Shown in pieces: positions 6,857 through 13,684 of a DNA stretch of 14,251 nucleotides. The notes beneath the pieces are model-generated. The model ran no database searches, was not told the DNA's origin, and saw only the letters and a program-made list of their open reading frames with translations. The position numbers were made by a program, and so were the translations under genes. Position 1 is the first letter of the stretch, and each line of letters starts with the position of its first letter. This DNA comes from an uncultured Ruminiclostridium sp. (GTDB lineage Bacteria; Bacillota; Clostridia; Oscillospirales; Ruminococcaceae). The DNA is taken from positions 1 to 14,251 of the forward strand of contig CAJUFF010000065.1 of the NCBI GenBank assembly GCA_910585505.1. The letters are read 5' to 3'.

Positions 6857-7936
6857 ATGAAAAATTATAAGGTAGGCATTATAGGCGCCACGGGAATGGT
6901 TGGACAGCGTTTTGCGCTTCTCCTTGAGAATCACCCGTGGTTTAAAGTAACCGCTCTTGCAGCCTCGCCCCGTTCTGCAGGAAAAACCTATAAGGAAGCA
7001 GTGGGAGAAAGATGGCTGTTGGATAAGCCAATGCCCGAATCGATGAAAGGCATTGTGGTAATGGACGCCACGGCGGATATTGAAAAGATTGCGTCTGCGG
7101 TGGATTTCGTGTTCTGTGCGGTAGATATGAAAAAGGATGAGATAAAGGCTCTCGAAGAAGCTTACGCTAAGCACGAGTGTCCCGTAATGTCAAACAATTC
7201 CGCCAATCGCTTTACCGACGACGTGCCTATGATTATCCCCGAAATAAACGACGGTCATATTGAGATAGTTGAGTCACAAAAAAAACGTTTCGGCACCAAA
7301 AGAGGTTTTATTTCGGTAAAATCCAACTGCTCCATCCAGAGCTATGTTCCCGCGCTCAGCCCTCTCAGAAAATTCGGGATAAAGAATGTGCTTGCCTGTA
7401 CTTATCAGGCTATTTCCGGAGCCGGAAAGACCTTTGAAACATGGCCAGAAATGGTAGATAACCTCATTCCCTATATCGGCGGCGAGGAAGAGAAGTCCGA
7501 ACAGGAGCCCCTGAAGGTGTGGGGCAGAATCGACGGTGATAAGATCGTAAAGGCCGAGAGTCCCATTATTACTACCCAATGCCTGAGAGTTCCCGTTTCG
7601 GACGGACATTTTGCGGCAGTTTTTGTTAATTTTGAAAATAAGCCTTCCAAAGAGGAAATTTTGAATATCTGGAAGGATTTCAGAGGAGCGCCGCAGGAGC
7701 TGGAGCTTCCTTCCGCTCCCAAGCAGTTCATACACTATTTTGAAGATGAAGATATGCCTCAGACCAGACTGCACCGCAATCTGGAAAACGGAATGGCGGT
7801 CAGTGTGGGAAGACTGAGAGAGGACAGCTTGTTTGACTATAAGTTTGTCTGTCTTTCACATAATACGCTGAGAGGCGCTGCGGGAGGCGGAGTGCTGATG
7901 GCGGAGCTTTACGCGGCGAAAGGATACTTTGATTGA
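6857..7936 (+). CDS. asd: Aspartate-semialdehyde dehydrogenase
   Basis: 359 residues. It reduces L-aspartyl-4-phosphate to aspartate semialdehyde with NADPH, the branch point to lysine, threonine and methionine. The N-terminal Rossmann motif is GATGMVGQRF (10-19). The catalytic cysteine is C158 in VKSNCSIQSYVPAL, and the acid/base histidine is probably H251 in RVPVSDGH. The length, SNCSIQ and GAGKTFETWPEM match the long archaeal/fungal-type branch of the family better than the roughly 330-residue B. subtilis type. AAGGAAGG precedes the ATG. First gene of the riboswitch-controlled operon; dapA begins 23 bp after its stop. Confidence 0.95.
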   Translation: MKNYKVGIIGATGMVGQRFALLLENHPWFKVTALAASPRSAGKTYKEAVGERWLLDKPMPESMKGIVVMDATADIEKIASAVDFVFCAVDMKKDEIKALEEAYAKHECPVMSNNSANRFTDDVPMIIPEINDGHIEIVESQKKRFGTKRGFISVKSNCSIQSYVPALSPLRKFGIKNVLACTYQAISGAGKTFETWPEMVDNLIPYIGGEEEKSEQEPLKVWGRIDGDKIVKAESPIITTQCLRVPVSDGHFAAVFVNFENKPSKEEILNIWKDFRGAPQELELPSAPKQFIHYFEDEDMPQTRLHRNLENGMAVSVGRLREDSLFDYKFVCLSHNTLRGAAGGGVLMAELYAAKGYFD

Positions 7937-7959
7937 ATTATTCGGAAGGAGAACTCTAT

Positions 7960-8847
7960 ATGAGTGACAATACCATATTTACCGGAGTGGGAGTTGCGAT
8001 AGTGACTCCGTTTAACAAGGACGGTTCGGTGAACTACGATAAATTGGGCGAGCTTATAGAAGCCCAGATTGCGGGCGGCACCGACGCGCTGATCATCTGC
8101 GGCACCACAGGAGAATCCTCAACGCTTACCGACGAGGAGCATTTGGAGTGCATCAGATACGCCGTAAAAAAGAGCAACGGAAGAATTCCGGTTATCGCTG
8201 GCACGGGCAGCAACGATACCGCTTATGCCGTGGAAATGTCAAAGGACGCCGAAAAAGCTGGGGCGGACGCTCTGCTGTTGGTTACGCCCTATTACAATAA
8301 AACCTCGCAAAAAGGACTTATCGCGCACTTTACCGCCATAGCCGACTCGGTTAATATTCCGATAGTACTTTATAACGTACCTTCCAGAACGGGCTGTAAA
8401 ATCGAAATTTCCACATATAAGGAACTGGCGAAGCACAAAAACATCAAAGCGGCAAAAGAGGCCTGCGGCGACATAAGCTTTATAGCACAGCTTGCGGCGG
8501 AAACCGATCTTGATATTTATTCCGGAAACGACAACCAGACGGTACCCGTTATGTCTCTTGGAGGAAAAGGTGTTATATCGGTAGCTTCCAACATTATTCC
8601 CTCGGAAATGCACGAGATGGCGGATTATGCTTTAAAAGGCGATTTCAAAAAGGCGGCGGAATTGCAGCTAAAATATCTCGGACTGTTAAACGCGCTGTTC
8701 TGTGATGTCAACCCCATTCCCGTAAAGGAGGCCATGAACCTTATGGGAATGGAGGTAGGCAATTGCAGACTTCCTTTGGTATGTTCGGAGGAAAGCAAAA
8801 TCGAGCTTTTAAGAAATGAGCTTGGCAGGTTCGGACTTTTAAAATAA
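7960..8847 (+). CDS. dapA: 4-hydroxy-tetrahydrodipicolinate synthase
   Basis: 295 residues, a TIM-barrel class I aldolase that condenses pyruvate with aspartate semialdehyde, the committed step of DAP/lysine synthesis. Active-site features: CGTTGES (48-53, two Thr), LYNVPSRTG (Tyr138, Arg143) and the Schiff-base lysine K166 in AAKEACG. The open frame reaches back to a TTG at 7933 overlapping the asd stop region, but AAGGAG (7946-7951) sits 8 nt before the ATG at 7960, which also gives the usual family N-terminus (FTGVGVAIVTPF). Translation is probably tightly linked to asd. Full length, with no missing residues. Confidence 0.96.
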   Translation: MSDNTIFTGVGVAIVTPFNKDGSVNYDKLGELIEAQIAGGTDALIICGTTGESSTLTDEEHLECIRYAVKKSNGRIPVIAGTGSNDTAYAVEMSKDAEKAGADALLLVTPYYNKTSQKGLIAHFTAIADSVNIPIVLYNVPSRTGCKIEISTYKELAKHKNIKAAKEACGDISFIAQLAAETDLDIYSGNDNQTVPVMSLGGKGVISVASNIIPSEMHEMADYALKGDFKKAAELQLKYLGLLNALFCDVNPIPVKEAMNLMGMEVGNCRLPLVCSEESKIELLRNELGRFGLLK

Positions 8848-8871
8848 TTTACGATGAGAGGACTTTTAAAG

Positions 8872-9624
8872 ATGACGGATATAGCTATAACAGGCGCTTG
8901 CGGCAAAATGGGCAGGGTTATCGCTGAGCTTGTAAAGGAACGGGAAGATTGCAAAATCTGCGCCGGTATAGATATCAGAGGTGAAAGCTTTGATGATTTT
9001 CCCGTTGTGGGAAAGGTTTTCGACTTGGCGGAGGTTCCCGATGTTATAATTGATTTTTCCCACCCCTCTGCGTTGGAGGATCTTTTATCCTACTGTAAGA
9101 TGAAAAACGTCCCCGTGGTTATTGCCACCACGGGATACAGCGAGGAGGAGATACAGAAAATCAAGTTGGCCTCCGGACAGATACCCGTATTTTTCACCTT
9201 TAATATGTCTCTCGGTATAAATCTTCTTGCCGATCTGGCCAAAAGAGCGGCGGATGTATTGGGAACACAATTTGACGTGGAGATCGTGGAAAAGCATCAC
9301 AATCTTAAAAAGGACGCTCCTTCGGGTACGGCAATAATGTTGGCGGAGGCGGTGAACGAGGTTTACGGGGGCGGTAAAAAGTATATTTATGACCGCCATG
9401 GGGTAAGAAAGCCCCGCGACAAAGAGGAAATAGGAATAAGCTCCATCAGGGGCGGCACCATTGTGGGTGAGCACGACATTATTTTCGCGGGGCACGACGA
9501 GGTTATTACTTTATCCCACTCGGCACAGTCGAAAGAAGTTTTTGCTGTCGGCGCGGTTAATGCAGCGCTGTTTCTTAAGGGGCAGCGCGCCGGGCTGTAT
9601 GATATGTCCGATTTGCTCGGATAA
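8872..9624 (+). CDS. dapB: 4-hydroxy-tetrahydrodipicolinate reductase
   Basis: 250 residues. It reduces the DapA product to tetrahydrodipicolinate with NAD(P)H. The nucleotide-binding loop is GACGKMGR (8-15), and the catalytic block is EKHHNLKKDAPSGTA (140-154), containing the His pair, Lys and SGT substrate loop. IATTGYS and FNMSLGIN are also typical. An in-frame ATG at 8854 would add six residues, but GAGAGG (8856-8861) overlaps that ATG and is positioned for the one at 8872, which gives the standard start MTDIAITGACG. The start lies 24 bp after dapA, in the same operon. Confidence 0.95.
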   Translation: MTDIAITGACGKMGRVIAELVKEREDCKICAGIDIRGESFDDFPVVGKVFDLAEVPDVIIDFSHPSALEDLLSYCKMKNVPVVIATTGYSEEEIQKIKLASGQIPVFFTFNMSLGINLLADLAKRAADVLGTQFDVEIVEKHHNLKKDAPSGTAIMLAEAVNEVYGGGKKYIYDRHGVRKPRDKEEIGISSIRGGTIVGEHDIIFAGHDEVITLSHSAQSKEVFAVGAVNAALFLKGQRAGLYDMSDLLG

Positions 9625-9731
9625 AAAATGGGGTGAAATTTTAAAGGGTTTGATATTTCTTTCAAATATGCGGCGTTGATGCCGTTGCACTGATGCGCTG
9701 CCACTTATCAAGATAAAAGGTGGATAAAAAT

Positions 9732-10172
9732 ATGACAGATATAAAAGTTTTTGAAGGTATAACCTTTGTTTCTTTTAACGAAAAATCGGGCGAGAAGCTC
9801 TCTGCTTTTGAGATATTCCGCAAGATAGGCGATAACGGGATTGATATTGATATGATTTCGATTGACCTGGCGCTGAGCGATAGAGTGTGCGTTGGATTTA
9901 CGCTTTGCGACGATGATCTGGCGAAGCTGCTGCCGCTTACAAGGTCGGAAAATATTACCGTCCCCGCCGTAAACTGCGGAAACGTAAAGTTTGTGATCAA
10001 ATCGGAAGATATGATCAACTGTCCGGGATTCGCGGCAAAAATTTTTACGGGGCTTGATGACATTGGATGTGTTCCGCTGATGATAACTACTGCGGTAGAT
10101 GAAATATCGATTCTCGTAAGGGACAGTGACAGCGCGGACGTAGGCAAGGCACTGGAAAAGCTGTTTGAATAA
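9732..10172 (+). CDS. Stand-alone aspartokinase-type tandem ACT protein
   Basis: 146 residues and no kinase domain. Residues about 1-68 form one ACT unit (VSFNEKSGEKLSAFEIF, IGDNGIDIDMIS). Residues about 80-146 form a second (VKFVIKSEDMINCPGFAAKIF, IGCVPLMITTAVDEISILVRD, VGKALEKLFE). This order and spacing resemble the C-terminal regulatory half of aspartokinases and the separate beta subunit of B. subtilis aspartokinase II. AAGGTG (9716-9721) precedes the ATG at 9732; a GTG at 9720 overlaps it and is less likely. It follows dapB by 107 bp with no terminator seen between, so it is probably in the lysine-riboswitch operon. A role as a trans-acting, lysine-sensing subunit is inference; an independent amino-acid sensor is the alternative. 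Confidence 0.75.
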   Translation: MTDIKVFEGITFVSFNEKSGEKLSAFEIFRKIGDNGIDIDMISIDLALSDRVCVGFTLCDDDLAKLLPLTRSENITVPAVNCGNVKFVIKSEDMINCPGFAAKIFTGLDDIGCVPLMITTAVDEISILVRDSDSADVGKALEKLFE

Positions 10173-10176
10173 TCGT

Positions 10177-10223
10177 AAATTACAGTAATTTCTTTTGTAA
10201 TCAAAAAGGAATTACTGTAATTT
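10177..10223 (+). terminator. Long hairpin ending the lysine/DAP operon
   Basis: AAATTACAGTAATT (10177-10190) pairs perfectly with AATTACTGTAATTT (10210-10223). Six further pairs (TCTTTT with AAAAGG, one G-U) bring the stem to about 20 bp with a 7-nt loop. It begins 4 bp after the ACT stop. The trailing tract is only GTATAATTTT, so it may act as a weak terminator, an mRNA-stabilising hairpin, or both. Confidence 0.6.
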
Positions 10224-10308
10224 GTATAATTTTAATTTATAAATTGAATCCAAAACAAATAGCGTATCTATTGAATGATATTTGTTCAAATGAAAGGAAG
10301 ATGTGAAA

Positions 10309-11766
10309 ATGAAGGATAAGGGAAAACAATATCTTTTTGAAGAGGCTTCTGTTCCGAGATCGGTGCTTACTTTAGCGGTGCCTACCGTTATCAGCGCGCT
10401 GGTGATGGTTATTTACAATCTTGCGGATACTTATTTTGTGGGTATGCTGAACGACCCTATTCAGAATTCCGCCGTTACTCTTGCCGCACCTATACTTCTC
10501 GCATTTAACGCAATAAACAACCTTTTCGGTGTGGGAAGCTCCAGTATGATGAGCCGCGCTTTAGGTGCAAAGGATTTTGAAACAGTAGGCAAAAGCTCCG
10601 CGTTCGGGTTTTACTGTGCGCTTATCAGCGGTGTGGTGTTTTCCCTTATATATTCGTTTTTCAGCGGCTTTTTTCTCAATATGTTGGGCGCGGATGCGGA
10701 CACCGCTTTTGCCACGGGGGAGTATCTCAAGTGGACGGTTTCTTTCGGAGCGGCTCCGGCTATTCTAAATGTGGTGATGGCTTATCTCGTAAGAGCGGAA
10801 GGAGCCACGCTGCACGCAAGCATAGGAACTATGAGCGGCTGTGTACTCAATATGATTTTGGATCCGCTGTTTGTTCTGCCTTGGGGGCTGAATATGGGTT
10901 CCGCCGGAGCCGGACTGGCTACGTTTATTTCAAATTGCTTTGCTTGCGGTTATTTCTTTGTACTGCTGTTTGTACGGAGAGGAAAAACTTATGTCTGCAT
11001 TGATCCCAGAAAGTTCAAACCCAGCAAAAATATCGTTTTAGGCGTGTGTGGCGTTGGTATTCCCGCTTCGATACAAAACCTTCTTAATGTTACCGGGATG
11101 ACGGTGCTCAACAACTTTACCTCTGTTTTCGGTCCTGACGCGGTGGCGGCAATGGGAATAGCATATAAGGTAAATATGGTGCCGATGAATATTTCATGGG
11201 GTTTTTCACAGGGCGTTATGCCGCTTATAAGCTATAACTACTCAAGCGGTAATTACAAGAGAATGAAAAAAAGCGTTGTTTTTACCGCAAAGCTTTCCGA
11301 AAGCTTCCTTATCGTAATGTCGGCTTTCCTGTTCGCATTTTCCGGAAGCGTTATAAGAATGTTTATGAACAATGATGCGGTAGTTGGATACGGGAGCGCT
11401 TTTCTTCACGGTATGTGTCTCGGACTTCCTTTTCTTTGTATGGACTTCCTGGCGGTTAATGTATTCCAAGCCTGCGGTATGGGAAAAAAATCGCTGGTAT
11501 TCGCGCTGCTCCGAAAGATAGTTCTTGAAATTCCGGCGCTTATTGTGCTGAATTATCTGTTCCCGCTTTACGGACTTGCTTATGCTCAGCTTACTTCGGA
11601 ATTGGTATTGGCAGCGGCGGCGGTAATAACTCTTTACGGAATGTTTAAAAAATTTGGCGGAAAATCCGTGAATGAAAACGAGGCGCTGCTTTCAAAAGAA
11701 AATGAAACGGAAGCGGCTGCGGAGGATGAATCCGAGTCAATGTCCACTGAAAAAGAAGAGTTATAA
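10309..11766 (+). CDS. MATE-family multidrug/Na+ antiporter
   Basis: 485 residues with about 12 hydrophobic segments in two homologous halves, the MATE fold; close in style to MepA-like exporters of Firmicutes. Signature regions: LAVPTVISALVMVIYNLADTYFV (22-44), FGVGSSSMMSRALGAKD (73-89) and, in the second half, ISWGFSQGVMPLISYNYSSGNYKRM. AAAGGAAG (10293-10300) lies 8 nt before the ATG at 10309; an upstream in-frame GTG at 10303 is too close to it. The last 30 or so residues (about 455-485) form a Glu/Ser-rich acidic cytoplasmic tail not usual for the family. I found no convincing promoter in the 85 bp after the preceding hairpin. Substrate cannot be told from sequence. Confidence 0.9.
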   Translation: MKDKGKQYLFEEASVPRSVLTLAVPTVISALVMVIYNLADTYFVGMLNDPIQNSAVTLAAPILLAFNAINNLFGVGSSSMMSRALGAKDFETVGKSSAFGFYCALISGVVFSLIYSFFSGFFLNMLGADADTAFATGEYLKWTVSFGAAPAILNVVMAYLVRAEGATLHASIGTMSGCVLNMILDPLFVLPWGLNMGSAGAGLATFISNCFACGYFFVLLFVRRGKTYVCIDPRKFKPSKNIVLGVCGVGIPASIQNLLNVTGMTVLNNFTSVFGPDAVAAMGIAYKVNMVPMNISWGFSQGVMPLISYNYSSGNYKRMKKSVVFTAKLSESFLIVMSAFLFAFSGSVIRMFMNNDAVVGYGSAFLHGMCLGLPFLCMDFLAVNVFQACGMGKKSLVFALLRKIVLEIPALIVLNYLFPLYGLAYAQLTSELVLAAAAVITLYGMFKKFGGKSVNENEALLSKENETEAAAEDESESMSTEKEEL

Positions 11767-11770
11767 AATA

Positions 11771-11950
11771 TTTAAGGCAACACCGCGCAAAGACCGCGCT
11801 GCGCGCTTTGCCGCGCATACGCTTGCATCTTTTCCGTCATTTTTGCCCAAAACTCTTGAAATACGCCGGTATTCCTGCGTCGTTTTGGACAATCTGACGA
11901 AAAAGCTGACTGCGCGTCTGCACGACAATCTTTGTGCGGTATTGCCTTAA
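11771..11950 (+). repeat. MITE family B, copy 2
   Basis: 180 bp, starting TTTAAGGCAACACCGCGCAA and ending TTTGTGCGGTATTGCCTTAA; terminal repeats of about 22 bp with two mismatches. Its interior matches the reverse complement of 4478-4657, most clearly at CTTGAAATACGCCGGTATTC followed by TGCGTCG. It starts 4 bp after the MATE stop codon and ends 16 bp before the GH5 stop, filling the gap between two convergent genes. Confidence 0.85.
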
Positions 11951-11966
11951 TTTTTCATACAAAATT

Positions 11967-13196
11967 TTATAAGATGCCTGTACTGCCTTTTACAACCTCG
12001 TATTCTTTTCCTGAAGTGGCTCTCTTAAGTCCTTCCATAAGTCCGCTTACGCTCCATTGGTATGTAGTTCTGTTAAAATTCCATCCGTTGTCCCAAAGGT
12101 AGCAGGCTATTCCTGAATCGTGACAGAGTTTGGCAAAATATTCGCAGAAATAAATATGCTCGGTATTTGAGCCGCCGCCGGCGTATTCGCCTATTATAAC
12201 CGGAATACCTTTCTCAACAAATGTGCTGTTCAAAAGGTTTACCTTATCTGTCATAAGCTTTATTTCCGCTTCGGTGCCCCATGTTTTCTGAGAACCCGAT
12301 ATGCAGAATTCCCAGGGGGTGTAATAGTGAACCGAAAGAATAAGACGATCCTCAATCGTGTCAGTGGGCATTTTGTACAGTGCGTCGCAGGTTTTGGCTA
12401 TATCGGTCCAGTATCCTGCGATGAGAAGGTGACGCTTTTCATTGTTTCCGCCGCTTGAGCGAATTATATCAACGAAGTCTTGGTTTATTTTATTGATAAG
12501 TGCATAGGCTTCGGAGTTGGGAAGGGAATCGAAGCCCACTTCGTTCATTGATTCAAAAATAAGATAATCGGAGTAATCCCTGAAGCGTTGGGCAATCTGT
12601 TTCCACATTTTGCTGTATCGCGCGTAAAACTTATCGTAATCATCTTTTGCGGTTTCGATTATCCATGCGCCGAACTGAGGGTCGCCGCCGCCGTCGTGAT
12701 GCATATTGATAATGACATAAAAGCCGCGGTCAATGGCGTAGTCCACTATTTCCTGAACCCTGTTCATCCAGTCTTCTTTGATATTGTCATTTTCGTCAAG
12801 ATGATCTCTCCAGGTGATGGGGATGCGCACCGAATCAACACCCGATTCTTTCAGCTTGTCGAACATCACCGGAGTTGTCATAACATTTCCCCAAAGAGTT
12901 TCGTCCACCTCCTCGCCGTCTTCAACATGTTCGTTTACCTTTCCGTCACCGTCACGGTCTGCTTGGCACACGTCGAGAGTGTTTCCCAGGTTCCAGCCTA
13001 TTTTCATCTCTTTTACCAGCTCAGCGGAGGTTATGTCTCTCATTATTCCGTAATCATTCGTATTGTTTACGGCGCCATTTTCTCCGGTAAACGAGTTGTT
13101 GCTGTTATCAGGAAGATCTGTGGCGGAGCAGGCAGAAAAAAATGTTGATACAGCCAAAGCCGATAGCAACAGACTTACATATTTGTGCGATTTCAT
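11967..13196 (-). CDS. Secreted GH5 glycoside hydrolase (cellulase-like) lipoprotein
   Basis: 409 residues. Residues 1-22 form a signal peptide with a lipobox-like FSAC, so Cys23 is probably lipidated and the enzyme surface-anchored; a low-complexity Asn/Ser linker follows. The catalytic (beta/alpha)8 domain spans about 55-405 with GH5 landmarks: KIGWNLGNTLD (65-75), VRIPITWRDHL, INMHHDGGGD (163-172), acid/base E219 in FESMNE, VHYYTPW, and nucleophile E337 in IIGEYAG. Both glutamates are present. The pattern resembles the endoglucanase/lichenase/xyloglucanase branch (GH5_4-like), but specificity is not certain. An insertion after the first strand, DRDGDGKVN (80-88), carries a DxDxDG calcium-binding signature. 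No dockerin or carbohydrate-binding module is present. AAAGGAC precedes the ATG. Controlled by the 13447-13475 promoter. Confidence 0.88.
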   Translation of the reverse strand: MKSHKYVSLLLSALAVSTFFSACSATDLPDNSNNSFTGENGAVNNTNDYGIMRDITSAELVKEMKIGWNLGNTLDVCQADRDGDGKVNEHVEDGEEVDETLWGNVMTTPVMFDKLKESGVDSVRIPITWRDHLDENDNIKEDWMNRVQEIVDYAIDRGFYVIINMHHDGGGDPQFGAWIIETAKDDYDKFYARYSKMWKQIAQRFRDYSDYLIFESMNEVGFDSLPNSEAYALINKINQDFVDIIRSSGGNNEKRHLLIAGYWTDIAKTCDALYKMPTDTIEDRLILSVHYYTPWEFCISGSQKTWGTEAEIKLMTDKVNLLNSTFVEKGIPVIIGEYAGGGSNTEHIYFCEYFAKLCHDSGIACYLWDNGWNFNRTTYQWSVSGLMEGLKRATSGKEYEVVKGSTGIL

Positions 13197-13304
13197 TATA
13201 TTGTCCTTTCTTATACCTGATGTTAGGTATTATGTATAATACTATTTTAGATCATATTATAGACAAAATAAAAATTCGGAATGATTTAAAATAGTGCTTA
13301 ATAC

Positions 13305-13341
13305 CAATATATAATCAAGTTGTAGACTTGATTATATATTG
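13305..13341. repeat. Leader hairpin 1 upstream of GH5
   Basis: CAATATATAATCAAGT (13305-13320), loop TGTAG, ACTTGATTATATATTG (13326-13341): 16 perfect pairs. It lies within the predicted GH5 leader transcript. It is related in sequence to the hairpin at 13553-13589. Confidence 0.7.
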
Positions 13342-13351
13342 CACCCAAAAC

Positions 13352-13380
13352 ACTAATCCCTCAGTTATAAAGGGATTAGT
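13352..13380. repeat. Leader hairpin 2 upstream of GH5
   Basis: ACTAATCCCT (13352-13361) and AGGGATTAGT (13371-13380) form 10 perfect pairs. Outside it, ATTGCACC (13338-13345) can pair with GGTGTAAT (13385-13392), which would disrupt part of leader hairpin 1. On the minus strand it is followed by GTTTTGGG, too short a T-run for a confident terminator. Confidence 0.6.
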
Positions 13381-13421
13381 ATGAGGTGTAATACTATTAT
13401 AAAAAAATTCAAAAAATAAGC

Positions 13422-13433
13422 GTAATCGATTAC
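13422..13433. promoter_or_regulatory. LacI-type operator, downstream site
   Basis: GTAATCGATTAC is a perfect 12-bp palindrome with the central CG typical of LacI/GalR-family operators. It lies 7-18 bp downstream of the predicted GH5 transcription start. Confidence 0.7.
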
Positions 13434-13446
13434 ATTTATACAATAT

Positions 13447-13475
13447 ATTATAGCGTAAACGATTACACTTGTCAA
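13447..13475 (-). promoter_or_regulatory. Sigma-A promoter of the GH5 gene
   Basis: Minus strand TTGACA (13475-13470), 17-nt spacer, TATAAT (13452-13447), both perfect. The predicted start near 13440 gives a leader of about 240 nt before the GH5 ATG at 13196. The 488-bp non-coding stretch 13197-13684 holds this promoter, its operators, three hairpins, short dyads near 13213-13242 and the IS630 promoter. Confidence 0.85.
13455..13466. promoter_or_regulatory. LacI-type operator inside the GH5 promoter spacer
   Basis: GTAAACGATTAC is the same motif with one asymmetric base. It lies between the -35 and -10 boxes, where a bound repressor would block RNA polymerase. Its centre is 33 bp, about three helical turns, from the downstream operator. 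Confidence 0.7.
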
Positions 13476-13552
13476 CTTATTTTTGAATTTTTGTGGTTTT
13501 TGATAAAAATGCAGTATAAAAAATGGGATAAAATAACCAATAAAGTTTTATT

Positions 13553-13589
13553 CCAATCTTTAATCAAGTTGTAAACTTTATTAAAGATT
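13553..13589. repeat. Hairpin related to GH5 leader hairpin 1
   Basis: AATCTTTAATCAAGT (13555-13569), loop TGTAA, ACTTTATTAAAGATT (13575-13589): 15 bp with one mismatch, preceded by CC as in leader hairpin 1. Between the two copies the outer three-base block differs (ATA versus CTT) and so does its partner (TAT versus AAG), so the pairing is kept. It may mark the left end of the IS630 copy, since its right arm, TTGTAAACTT, resembles the reverse complement of the sequence after the stop codon of the left-edge IS630; that is weak. Confidence 0.6.
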
Positions 13590-13625
13590 ATAATTGAAAC
13601 ACCAGTGTTTTGTTATATCTAAATA

Positions 13626-13654
13626 TTGCATAAATTGAAAAGATGTGCTATAAT
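13626..13654 (+). promoter_or_regulatory. Promoter of the IS630 transposase relic
   Basis: TTGCAT (13626-13631), 17-nt spacer, TATAAT (13649-13654), about 30 bp before the degraded transposase start. Confidence 0.65.
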
Positions 13655-13684
13655 AAACTCAAAGAAAACAAGTGGGATAATTAT

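Noticed and set aside
7933..7959. TTG start for dapA overlapping asd
   Set aside because: A good AAGGAG site is placed for the ATG at 7960, and the added residues (NYSEGELY) are simply the translated ribosome site region.
12930..12961. A dockerin domain in the GH5 protein
   Set aside because: There is only one calcium-like loop, in the middle of the catalytic domain, without the paired 22-residue repeats of a dockerin. A lipobox instead suggests membrane anchoring.
13305..13589. CRISPR repeats
   Set aside because: Only two imperfect palindromic copies 248 bp apart, without regular spacers or cas genes.
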